Shown here in pieces: positions 1 through 6,973 of a DNA stretch of 18,739 nt (within the stretch, counting starts at the first letter, position 1; each line of letters begins with the position of its first letter). The stretch spans positions 1-18,739 of the forward strand of contig JBEAXK010000053.1 in NCBI GenBank assembly GCA_041159865.1, read 5' to 3'. The position numbers and the translations under genes are program-made. The stretch comes from BJGN01 sp041159865. GTDB taxonomy: Bacteria; Bacteroidota; Bacteroidia; Chitinophagales; Saprospiraceae. The notes under the pieces are model-generated. The model had not been told where the DNA came from. It saw only the letters and a program-made list of their open reading frames with translations, and did no database searches.

Positions 1-192
1 ACGCAGATTAATACAGAAATTATACCTATGACGACATTTCCTAATTCCATTTTCAATAAATTAAATGTGCAACAAAGCTTTGAATATTTCAAAGCAAAAC
101 TAAAGGAGTACGCATCTTGTAAAACAAGTGAAGATGCACAAAACGTATTCGGAAAACTACCAGAAATAATGAAATGGAAACAGAATGTCTGA
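1..192 (+). CDS. C-terminal end of a hypothetical protein (5' end outside window)
   Basis: Frame 1 is open from the first base to a TGA at 190-192, giving 63 residues of a protein whose start lies outside the window. The visible part is soluble and lysine-rich, with a likely amphipathic helix around QQSFEYFKAKLKEY and an end reading PEIMKWKQNV. There is no membrane segment and no sorting motif. An in-frame ATG at 28 exists, but the frame is open upstream of it, so I treat the gene as truncated by the window. Its last 36 bases overlap, tail to tail, the end of the minus-strand gene at 157-528. I do not recognise the family. Confidence 0.5.
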   Translation, partial: TQINTEIIPMTTFPNSIFNKLNVQQSFEYFKAKLKEYASCKTSEDAQNVFGKLPEIMKWKQNV

Positions 193-528
193 CTTCCTTG
201 TATGAATTAAGATTTTATTTATTTGGGTTGTATATTGTTTATATCTAAGATTAAATAAGTTGTTTTTTTGATAAAAAAGACTTGTAAATTCTCCAAAATT
301 ATTTTTAAAGCTTGAATTAGGAAGATTATCTTTATCAGATAAGGTGTTCTCAGATTTAGGTGTGTGATTGAATAATTTGGAAGAAATATCTGAAAAAATC
401 GACTCGTTTAAGACAGATGATTTTGTAGAAAATGAAGTTTGAATATTTCTGTTTGTGACAAAAATAATAGCAAGGCAATAAATTGCAGCAAGGAAATATA
501 CGCCAAGAATTTTGATAGTCTGTTTCAC
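157..528 (-). CDS. Small membrane-anchored or secreted hypothetical protein
   Basis: This 123-residue protein starts at GTG. There is no in-frame ATG, and a TGA lies two codons upstream, so GTG is the only plausible start. Residues 7-25 form one hydrophobic segment (ILGVYFLAAIYCLAIIFVT) after a lysine-bearing N-terminus, consistent with a signal anchor or signal peptide. The rest is polar, rich in Ser, Asn and Lys, and ends in the aromatic tail FPFHYFW. I have an unverified impression that small Bacteroidota proteins with similar HYFW endings exist. No catalytic motif is visible. It lies downstream of the eight-gene operon on the same strand, 64 bases after the Gfo/Idh stop, and its last codons overlap the convergent gene at 1-192. 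It could be an AT-rich chance frame, but the membrane segment and ordered composition favour a real gene. Confidence 0.55.
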   Translation of the reverse strand: MKQTIKILGVYFLAAIYCLAIIFVTNRNIQTSFSTKSSVLNESIFSDISSKLFNHTPKSENTLSDKDNLPNSSFKNNFGEFTSLFYQKNNLFNLRYKQYTTQINKILIHTRKSDILFPFHYFW

Positions 529-532
529 CTTT

Positions 533-540
533 CAAATATA
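533..540 (-). promoter_or_regulatory. Possible Bacteroidota -7 promoter element
   Basis: On the minus strand these bases read TATATTTG, an exact match to the TAnnTTTG -7 box used by the Bacteroidota primary sigma factor. No TTG is visible about 19 bases upstream. The box lies only a few bases before the GTG of the 123-residue gene, so initiation here would give an almost leaderless mRNA. In such AT-rich sequence a chance match is quite possible. Confidence 0.25.
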
Positions 541-547
541 AGGTATA

Positions 548-567
548 AATTAATTATTTAATTAATT
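548..567. repeat. Perfect AT-only inverted repeat (9-bp arms, 2-bp centre)
   Basis: AATTAATTA, then TT, then TAATTAATT forms a 20-base near-palindrome in the 64-base gap between the Gfo/Idh stop and the 123-residue gene. It contains no G or C, so a hairpin would be weak. It could be a protein-binding site or a by-product of base composition. A second weak hairpin (AACTTTT, loop, AAAAGTT) lies between it and the Gfo/Idh stop at about 574-592. Neither looks like a strong terminator. Confidence 0.35.
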
Positions 568-592
568 GAAGAATTAAACTTTTAAAAAAAAG

Positions 593-1504
593 TTAATTTA
601 TGTGATGCATGATTTTAAATGCCAATTGTAGGGCTTTCAATCCATCATCCGCCGTAACCGTAGGTTTCCTTTTGTAAAAAATGGCTTCGGCAAAGGATTT
701 TAATTCTTCTTTTAAAGCATTATAATTTGAAAATGGAGGTAGAATTATTTCAGAATTAGAAAAGGAATTAGATATTATCTGACTTTTCTTTTCTAAAAAA
801 TCGAGACTGATATAGCTTTCTTTCTGAAACAAACGCATCTTTCTCATTTTTTTCATCGAAATTCTTGAAGCAGTTATATTTGCAACAGCCCCATTTTTAA
901 ATTCGATTCGGGCATTTGCAATATCAGGAGTAGGACTTAAAATAGAAACGCCATTAGCCCTGATTTCTACAATTTCATAAGGGATAAGTTGTAGAATCAG
1001 ATCCAGATCGTGTATCATTAAATCTAAAACAACAGACACATCTGTTCCTCTGGGATTAAATGGGGCCAGCCGATGGACTTCTATAAACATTGGATTTAAA
1101 GGAAGTTCCTTGATGCTTAACCAGGCAGGATTAAACCTTTCTATATGACCAACCTGTACGATAGAGTTAGGGTTTTTATCTATATATTCTTTTAATAAAG
1201 TAGCTTCTTCTATTGTATCAGTAATGGGTTTTTCAATAAACAAATGTTTACCAAAGGAGAGTATTTGTCTGGCATAAATATAATGGAAAGAGGTAGGAAC
1301 TGATAAAATAAGGGCATCTGACGCTTTTATAAGAGAATCTGCATCTTTAAAAGAAATCAGTTGCTTCAAATCATCATAAAGGGAGCTAATATTCGTATTA
1401 TTATCGTAAAAGCCGGTGATTGTAAACCATTCGGGTAATTCATTTAATTGTTTTATTATTAATTTACCTAAATGACCGGCACCAATGACCCCAACTTTTA
1501 TCAT
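593..1504 (-). CDS. Gfo/Idh/MocA family NAD(P)-dependent oxidoreductase
   Basis: This 303-residue protein is a sugar-dehydrogenase-like enzyme of the glucose-fructose oxidoreductase / inositol dehydrogenase family. An N-terminal Rossmann fold carries GAGHLG at residues 8-13. The family's EKP signature, which contacts cofactor and substrate, is at 91-93. GHIERFNPA (119-127) and the DLMIHD region (161-166, with the conserved His165) come from the C-terminal alpha/beta domain. The frame extends two codons upstream to a TTG, but the ATG at 1504 starts directly at MIKVGVIGAG, as the family usually does. It is the last gene of the operon, 9 bases after its neighbour. The substrate cannot be read from sequence. 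The FNPA and MIHD motifs recall nucleotide-sugar dehydrogenases of the GnnA type that act in lipid A or glycan synthesis, but this is only a possibility. Confidence 0.9.
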   Translation of the reverse strand: MIKVGVIGAGHLGKLIIKQLNELPEWFTITGFYDNNTNISSLYDDLKQLISFKDADSLIKASDALILSVPTSFHYIYARQILSFGKHLFIEKPITDTIEEATLLKEYIDKNPNSIVQVGHIERFNPAWLSIKELPLNPMFIEVHRLAPFNPRGTDVSVVLDLMIHDLDLILQLIPYEIVEIRANGVSILSPTPDIANARIEFKNGAVANITASRISMKKMRKMRLFQKESYISLDFLEKKSQIISNSFSNSEIILPPFSNYNALKEELKSFAEAIFYKRKPTVTADDGLKALQLAFKIMHHIN

Positions 1505-1513
1505 GTTCAATTC

Positions 1514-1822
1514 TTATTCTCGGAAATACATTAAAATAGCGCCTAAAAGGGTAATTAAAACGATTAGGACAGTGGCCATTCTAATAGCCAATCTGATATA
1601 TTTTGAAAAATCTCTAATGGCCTGGGCTTGGTTTGGGTACTTTGGGATCACCTCCTTTTCCAGTTTTTCAGGTTTGAAAACATCCATTGCTTCAAATGCT
1701 ACTTTATTGCGAACCAATATTTGATAAGCATTTAATACTTTGACCCTAAAATAAAAAGATAAGAAAAGCATGCTTAGAAAAAGCAAGGTAATGATGATAA
1801 ATAAGGTTAGAAATAAGCTCAT
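1514..1822 (-). CDS. Small two-helix membrane protein, hypothetical
   Basis: This 102-residue protein has two hydrophobic segments, about residues 3-25 and 80-99. They flank a roughly 55-residue charged loop containing KPEKLEKEVIPKYPNQAQAIRDF. The short tail after the second helix ends MYFRE. The likely topology is a hairpin with both termini on the same side of the inner membrane. Its ATG overlaps the stop of the upstream membrane-protein gene in an ATGA, so the two are probably translationally coupled. The Gfo/Idh gene follows after 9 bases. No known motif is seen and no function is assigned. Its place between lipid-type oxidoreductases and a sugar dehydrogenase suggests an accessory membrane role, which is inference. 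Confidence 0.75.
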   Translation of the reverse strand: MSLFLTLFIIITLLFLSMLFLSFYFRVKVLNAYQILVRNKVAFEAMDVFKPEKLEKEVIPKYPNQAQAIRDFSKYIRLAIRMATVLIVLITLLGAILMYFRE

Positions 1823-2193
1823 TTATTTAAATCTTTTTCTTTTTTCCAACCTGAACTAAAGCCTGCAGCTATTAAAAGATGTAATGCACCAGCTCTCGGG
1901 TCTGGATTATATATAAACTGGCTCAGGCTAATGAGGGTATGAAAAAAAATGAGTAGAATAATTAATCCGTTCCGTTGATCACTTCCTGGGGTTTCTTTTA
2001 GTGCCCAAAAAGAAATGGCAACTGGTAGAATAGCTGCTGATCCATACATAGCCAATAACATTCGAGGTGTTTCACTATGTAAAGGTTGTAAAGCAGGAAT
2101 AAACCTAATAAACGAGGGGAAAAACCAAAATAACAAGGCGATTCCTCCCTCTAAAAGAATGGTAACATAAAGTAAAAACCGAATTATTTTCAT
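1819..2193 (-). CDS. Small four-helix membrane protein, hypothetical
   Basis: This 124-residue protein is almost entirely hydrophobic. Four likely transmembrane helices lie at about residues 5-30, 43-65, 74-95 and 102-116, and the tail is charged (KKEKDLNK). Arg44 at the start of helix 2 (ETPRMLLAMYGSAA) and the NPDPRAG turn before helix 4 are the most distinctive features. It starts at ATG, 4 bases after the SDR stop, and overlaps the next membrane gene by 4 bases. It resembles uncharacterised DoxX-like or DUF-type four-helix proteins in size and layout only. I see no family motif that would fix a function. Co-translation with the two-helix protein hints that they may form a complex. Confidence 0.75.
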   Translation of the reverse strand: MKIIRFLLYVTILLEGGIALLFWFFPSFIRFIPALQPLHSETPRMLLAMYGSAAILPVAISFWALKETPGSDQRNGLIILLIFFHTLISLSQFIYNPDPRAGALHLLIAAGFSSGWKKEKDLNK

Positions 2194-2197
2194 GTCC

Positions 2198-2992
2198 TTA
2201 TTTTCTTGTTTCGCGAAGGTAATAAGCAGACATCCAAATAACGATAGCTTCGGGTAATCTTTTTATAATTTCAAGTAAAAAGGGCAGACCCTTTCCCGGA
2301 ACAACTAAGTTCTTGCCTTTTTTCAGACCTTGGAAAATATCCCTGACCACAATTTCAGGTGTAACAACCATCCAGTTTTTAAACGTTCTCGATTTTTCCA
2401 TGCCGGCCTCTTGCATGAAACCTGTATTTATAACTGGAGTCGGACAAACGGCCATGGTACGAACGGCTAATCCCGCTTCTTTTAACTCGAAATCTATAGA
2501 TCGGGTAAACTGTAAAACGAAACTTTTTGAAGCTCCATAAGTGCCTAATCTTGGATTTGGCTGAAAAGCAGAAATGGAAGAAATATTGATAATCCAACCC
2601 TTGTTTCGTTCTATCATTTCCTTTAAAAAGTAGCGCGTCATCTGGTAAAGGTTCAATATGTGCAACTGAAGCATTTCATATTCTTTTTCCATGTCTGTTT
2701 CCCAGACAAATCCATAAGTTCCAAAACCTGCATTATTGACTAAAATATCAGGAATAAAATGGGCATTCAAGGCAGATTGATAAACAAAATTTGCACTCTC
2801 AGCATCTGCCAGATTGATTTCAAGACCTTGAACAGATAGCTGGGGATACTCTTTTTGGAGATTTTCAATGGCTTTAGGTAATAAACCATCTTCTTTTGCA
2901 ACTAAGAACAGAGATTTTCCTTCTTTAGCAAAGGCTCTGGCAAGTTCAAAGCCGATACCCTGAGAACCTCCAGTAATGAGAATTTTATTCAT
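2198..2992 (-). CDS. Classical short-chain dehydrogenase/reductase (SDR)
   Basis: This 264-residue NAD(P)-dependent oxidoreductase has a complete classical SDR core: cofactor loop TGGSQGIG (7-14), NNAG (86-89), a catalytic serine in the NISSISAF strand (Ser139), and the YxxxK pair Tyr152 and Lys156 in TYGASK. After the core comes a long C-terminal part (about 195-264) with a hydrophobic stretch, PFLLEIIKRLPEAIVIW. This recalls the membrane-associated DltE / 17-beta-hydroxysteroid dehydrogenase / ketoacyl reductase branch, which often handles acyl chains or hydrophobic alcohols. The ATG lies 6 bases after the aldehyde dehydrogenase stop, within the operon. The substrate is unknown. Given its neighbours, a long-chain alcohol, ketone or 3-ketoacyl substrate is a reasonable guess. 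Confidence 0.9.
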   Translation of the reverse strand: MNKILITGGSQGIGFELARAFAKEGKSLFLVAKEDGLLPKAIENLQKEYPQLSVQGLEINLADAESANFVYQSALNAHFIPDILVNNAGFGTYGFVWETDMEKEYEMLQLHILNLYQMTRYFLKEMIERNKGWIINISSISAFQPNPRLGTYGASKSFVLQFTRSIDFELKEAGLAVRTMAVCPTPVINTGFMQEAGMEKSRTFKNWMVVTPEIVVRDIFQGLKKGKNLVVPGKGLPFLLEIIKRLPEAIVIWMSAYYLRETRK

Positions 2993-2998
2993 GCAAAA

Positions 2999-4432
2999 TC
3001 AAGATAATTTGAATGCCAGAAAAGAAACCAGTTTCTGTTTAAATCCATTGTAGGGGGGATAAATAAAAGAGAGGGTTCCAAATGTCCTTTTGACAATGCC
3101 TCTTTCATTGGAAAATTCAACAAAGGAATGAAATCCCATGGCTTTTCCAATCCCACTATTATTAACACCACCAAAAGGAAGTTCTGGATTCAAATAACCC
3201 AATAAATAATCATTGATAACAGTTCCACCAGACGATGTTCTGCTTATAATTTCATGGATAAAGGAATTGTTTTTCGAAGCAACATAAAGAGAAAGAGGTT
3301 TTGGTTTTGCATAAATCGTTTCTATGACCTCTTCCATATTTTTAAAAGTCATCATAGGCATAACAGGGCCAAAAATTTCTTCTTCCATGATTTTCATATC
3401 ATCCGAAACATTTCCCAGAAGGGTAGGGGAAATAAACTTTTCCTTTTCATCGAATTCTCCTCCAGCCAATATCTTAGCCCCTTTAGCAACAGCATCATCA
3501 AATAAATCTTTTATCCGATTAAAATGCCTGGTATTTATAATTCGGCAATAATCTGGGGAGTTAATAATTCCTTTATTTTCAGCATTATATAGTTTTTCAA
3601 TGCTTTTTTGATAAGCTTCAGCAAAGGCATCAGCAACATCTTCCTGTACCATTAAATAGTCTGGAGCTATACACGTCTGGCCATTATTAAAATGTTTAGC
3701 CCAAACACATTTTTCAGCTGAAGCCTCAATAGGAGCAGATTTTTCTATAATGGCAGGTGATTTGCCTCCTAATTCCAGCGTTACAGAAGAAAGATGCTGA
3801 GCTGCAGCTGCCATGACTATTTTACCAATTTGTGGACTACCCGTAAAATAAATATGATTAAAGGGAAGAGATAGTAATTTGCTTGCCAAAGACGCGTCTC
3901 CCTCCAATACAATGATTTCATCTTTTTGGAAAATAGAGGAAATCATGTTATTTATAAAGGTTGCAGTATGAGGAGCTAATTCCGACGGTTTTAACAGTAC
4001 GGTATTTCCGGCTGCAATAGCATAAATCAGCGGAAGTATAGAAAGATTAAAAGGATAATTCCAAGGGGCAAGAATGAGGCAAACTCCCTTAGATTCATAT
4101 CTGATCCATGATTTCGTTCCGACCAAAGTCAATGGTGTATCAACCATTTTATCAGTCATCCAGCGGGATAGGTTTTTTTTAACATGTGTAATTTGTTGGA
4201 TGATAGCACTTATTTCACTACTCATCACTTCTACAGGGTGTTTTTTGAAATCATCATATAAGGCTGATTCCAACTCTTTTATATGTTGAGGATTTCGCAG
4301 ATAATCTTCTATCTTTTTTAATTTTGCAACTCTTTCTGTCGCATTCGTACGGGAGACATTCCGAGCATTAGATTTCAGATTATTAAAAACCGGGGAGAGG
4401 TCAAGATTCGGGTTATTTGTTGAAAGTGTCAT
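2999..4432 (-). CDS. Aldehyde dehydrogenase, class 3 / fatty aldehyde dehydrogenase type
   Basis: This enzyme oxidises aldehydes to carboxylic acids with NAD(P)+. Counted from the chosen ATG it has 477 residues, close to the class 3 norm. Visible motifs are LAPWNYPF with the oxyanion Asn125, the FTGSP loop (196-200), LELGGKSP with general base Glu220, NNGQTC with the nucleophile Cys254, and EEEIFGPVMP with the NAD-ribose glutamate. The PELPFGG block near the C-terminus is also typical. The hydrophobic aromatic tail (TFGTLSFIYPPYNGF, then KLVSFLAFKLS) recalls membrane-bound fatty aldehyde dehydrogenases of the ALDH3A2 type. The frame extends 16 codons upstream to a TTG at 4480, but that extension is a poor hydrophobic leader, so the ATG at 4432 is preferred. 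It lies 38 bases after the acyl-CoA ligase stop; its acid product would be a natural substrate for that ligase. Confidence 0.92.
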   Translation of the reverse strand: MTLSTNNPNLDLSPVFNNLKSNARNVSRTNATERVAKLKKIEDYLRNPQHIKELESALYDDFKKHPVEVMSSEISAIIQQITHVKKNLSRWMTDKMVDTPLTLVGTKSWIRYESKGVCLILAPWNYPFNLSILPLIYAIAAGNTVLLKPSELAPHTATFINNMISSIFQKDEIIVLEGDASLASKLLSLPFNHIYFTGSPQIGKIVMAAAAQHLSSVTLELGGKSPAIIEKSAPIEASAEKCVWAKHFNNGQTCIAPDYLMVQEDVADAFAEAYQKSIEKLYNAENKGIINSPDYCRIINTRHFNRIKDLFDDAVAKGAKILAGGEFDEKEKFISPTLLGNVSDDMKIMEEEIFGPVMPMMTFKNMEEVIETIYAKPKPLSLYVASKNNSFIHEIISRTSSGGTVINDYLLGYLNPELPFGGVNNSGIGKAMGFHSFVEFSNERGIVKRTFGTLSFIYPPYNGFKQKLVSFLAFKLS

Positions 4433-4470
4433 ACTTATTATAATTTTATATAAATATAGGGTAATTAAAA

Positions 4471-6159
4471 TTAATCCCAAATGACCAGTTGCTTAGATTG
4501 GCTCCAATCTTCAAATTTATCATGAAATAATTGGTTTAAACGATCTCTTTTAATTTTCAAGGTAGGCGTTAATATACCATTTGATACATCCCAGGGTTCT
4601 GATAAAATAACCACAGATGAAATTTTTTCAAAATTGGAAACCTGCTGATTAACCTCCAGAAGGGTGTTTTCAATCCGTTTATTTATCTCTTCTTTAGGCA
4701 GTGTTTGTGCAAACTCGGAAAGATTAACCAGTGCTAATGGTTGTGCCAGGCCCAGACCAACCACACAAACCTGTTCAATTAAGTCATTAACGGCAAAAGG
4801 CCATTCCAAAGGAGCGGGAGCAATAAATTTTCCTTTTGATGATTTGAATGTTTCTGATAGGCGCCCCGTGATATAAAGAAATCCTTCTTCATCTATTCTA
4901 CCCATATCGCCGGTATGTAACCAATCATTTTTCATTACTTGATTGGTCAGCGCTTCATCTTCAAAATACCCTTTCATCAACCAAGGTGCCTGCATTAAAA
5001 TCTCACCATTTTGGGAATCAATTTTCAGGTTAACGCCAGGAACAGCTTTACCAACTGTACCGTTTTTTTGAAGATTAGCTGGCATTAGGGTGCAACCGCC
5101 ACAATTTTCTGTCATAGCATAGACTTCCTGAATAGGTATGCCTAATTTGTTGAAAAATAATTTCAAAGTATCAGAAGCAGGTGCTGCACCTGTCAGTCTT
5201 ATACTCGCATTGGAAAGACCTAGATTTTTTTTCAATATACGTCTTAAAATACCCCCAATTACGGGGATTTTGATAATTGTAAAGAGTAGATTTTCAGGTA
5301 TTTTAGCGACAATTCCCATTCTAAATTTAGTCCATATTCTAGGCACGGCCATAAAAACGGTGGGTTGAGTATCTTTCAGATTATTAACAAAAGTTTGTAT
5401 AGACTCTCCAAAAGATATACTACCGCCAGTATGAATAGCTGCAGCAGCAACAATTAGCCTTTCAGCAATATGATTTAAGGGTAAATAAGAAAAAAACCGA
5501 TGTTTTTTTGTGTTTGACAAACCTAAAAAGTTGGTTTCTTTTTCAAGCTGCATAAGTGCAGCAGGGCCTTCAAAATCGATCATGACACCTTTTGGCTTGC
5601 CTGTTGTTCCAGAGGTGAAAAGAATAGTCCAGATATCACTTAGAGCGGGAACTGGATTTCCAAGTAATGGCTGATACCGATTTACAAGAATATCCCATTC
5701 TAAACAGTTGGATATTATACTGTTTCCTTTGTAATGTGGGAAGGAGATTAGAGGAAGATTTTTAGGGATTCCTTTTTTCTGGTTTTCCCAATCTTCTAGT
5801 TTTCCAACAAAAAGCATTTTTATTTTACCCGCTTCAATAACCTCTGATAATTGGTCGGCTGTTTGATTTGGATAAAAGGGAACGGAAATTAATCCAGACA
5901 TCATGATGGCTAAGTCTGTGATAATCCAGTGATAACAGTTTTTAGAGAGGATTCCTACATTTTCACCTGGTACAAGTCCCATATCTAATAGAGCTGCTGC
6001 TATTTTTCTCGCCTGATTACCAGCTTCTTTCCAGCTTACTTCTTTCCAGTTTTTTCCTTCAGGCTGTCTAAGGAAAATATGATTGGGTTGTAATTCCTCC
6101 CATTCATAAAAATATTCAAGCAAAGAGGGTTTGTTAGCGATTGTGTTTGTTTTTTTCAT
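4471..6159 (-). CDS. Long-chain acyl-CoA synthetase (AMP-dependent ligase)
   Basis: This 562-residue ANL-superfamily enzyme activates a carboxylic acid to acyl-AMP and then to the CoA thioester. Motifs in order: P-loop TSGTTGKPKG (182-191), LPLNHIAER (227-235), VPRIWTKF (272-279), TGAAP (323-327), YAMTEN (347-352), TGDMG with the ribose-binding Asp418, the hinge region GRLSETFKSSKGKF (432-445), and TPTLKIKR near the C-terminus (531-538) with candidate catalytic Lys535. The hinge and C-terminal motifs match the eukaryote-like ACSL / FadD15 group, which prefers long chains, better than acetyl-CoA synthetases. At 562 residues it is slightly short for that group (about 590-650). There is no membrane helix and no signal peptide. 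It sits in the operon between the enoyl-type reductase and the aldehyde dehydrogenase. Confidence 0.92.
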   Translation of the reverse strand: MKKTNTIANKPSLLEYFYEWEELQPNHIFLRQPEGKNWKEVSWKEAGNQARKIAAALLDMGLVPGENVGILSKNCYHWIITDLAIMMSGLISVPFYPNQTADQLSEVIEAGKIKMLFVGKLEDWENQKKGIPKNLPLISFPHYKGNSIISNCLEWDILVNRYQPLLGNPVPALSDIWTILFTSGTTGKPKGVMIDFEGPAALMQLEKETNFLGLSNTKKHRFFSYLPLNHIAERLIVAAAAIHTGGSISFGESIQTFVNNLKDTQPTVFMAVPRIWTKFRMGIVAKIPENLLFTIIKIPVIGGILRRILKKNLGLSNASIRLTGAAPASDTLKLFFNKLGIPIQEVYAMTENCGGCTLMPANLQKNGTVGKAVPGVNLKIDSQNGEILMQAPWLMKGYFEDEALTNQVMKNDWLHTGDMGRIDEEGFLYITGRLSETFKSSKGKFIAPAPLEWPFAVNDLIEQVCVVGLGLAQPLALVNLSEFAQTLPKEEINKRIENTLLEVNQQVSNFEKISSVVILSEPWDVSNGILTPTLKIKRDRLNQLFHDKFEDWSQSKQLVIWD

Positions 6160-6199
6160 CCGTTGAATAAAAAACTGGGTATTAGGGGTTAAAAATCAT

Positions 6200-6973
6200 T
6201 TATAATAAATAAGGACTTCCATGCAAATGTTGGCCTCCGTCTACGTAGATAGTATCACCTGTAAGATAATCAGCGGCTTTTGAACTTAAAAACAAGGTTA
6301 ATGCAGCAACTTCATCTACCCGCCCAAGTCGTTTTGCAGGTATATTTTCTGCAAGTCCTTTCAACATTTGAGGCGGATAATTATCTAAACCTGAGGATAA
6401 TATAATTCCTGGTGCAATGGCATTGATTTGAATATTATATTTACTCCATTCTACTGCCAGTGATTTGGTCAAATTATCAACCCCAGCTCTGGCTGCACCC
6501 GTGTGAACCATTCCAGGAAATCCCCTGTAGATATTAACAATGATGGTAATGATTTTACCCTCCTTTTGGGGAATAAAAAATTCATTCGCCATCGTTTGAG
6601 TTGCAAACCAGGTACCATTTAAATTATTGTTAATGACTGCAAGCCATCCTTTTTCGCTGATTTCTTCAGCTGGAGAGAGAAACTGACCACCCGCATTGTT
6701 GATGAGAATATCAAGTCTGCCTTTTTTTTCTTTAATAAATGTTGCTAATTCATGGAGTTGGACAGTATCCCGAATATCTGTCACTTTTTCATAACAAGGG
6801 CCCAATACATTTAATTCCTGAATTGCCTCTTTTAACTTTTCTTCCTTACGGCCACAAATAAAAACAGTAGCTCCTGATTTTAAAAACTGTTCTGCAATTT
6901 CCTTTCCAATACCAGATCCACCTCCCGTTACTAAAACTGTTTTATTTTCAAATACATCTTCTTTAAATATCAT
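6200..6973 (-). CDS. PECR/DECR-like SDR (probable enoyl-CoA reductase type)
   Basis: This 257-residue SDR has the cofactor loop TGGGSGIG (16-23) and NNAGG (92-96). At the place of the classical YxxxK pair it reads HTGAARAG (157-164), so Tyr is replaced by Thr158 and Lys by Arg162. This is the signature of the peroxisomal trans-2-enoyl-CoA reductase (PECR) group; the related 2,4-dienoyl-CoA reductases also lack the standard tyrosine. These enzymes reduce double bonds of unsaturated acyl-CoA thioesters with NADPH. The following NLTKSLAVEW, NAIAPG and TGDTIYVDGG blocks also match that group. Its ATG overlaps the stop of the upstream monooxygenase gene (ATGA), so the two are probably co-translated. 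The acyl-CoA ligase follows after 40 bases, fitting an acyl-CoA substrate. The exact substrate and chain length are not visible. Confidence 0.9.
   Translation of the reverse strand: MIFKEDVFENKTVLVTGGGSGIGKEIAEQFLKSGATVFICGRKEEKLKEAIQELNVLGPCYEKVTDIRDTVQLHELATFIKEKKGRLDILINNAGGQFLSPAEEISEKGWLAVINNNLNGTWFATQTMANEFFIPQKEGKIITIIVNIYRGFPGMVHTGAARAGVDNLTKSLAVEWSKYNIQINAIAPGIILSSGLDNYPPQMLKGLAENIPAKRLGRVDEVAALTLFLSSKAADYLTGDTIYVDGGQHLHGSPYLL

Noticed and set aside
1505..1510. TTG-initiated two-codon extension of the Gfo/Idh protein
   Set aside because: The ATG at 1504 directly precedes the first beta strand, as is usual for the family.
4433..4480. TTG-initiated N-terminal extension of the aldehyde dehydrogenase
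   Set aside because: The 16 extra residues form an odd hydrophobic leader, start at TTG and overlap the ligase gene; the internal ATG at 4432 gives the normal class 3 length.
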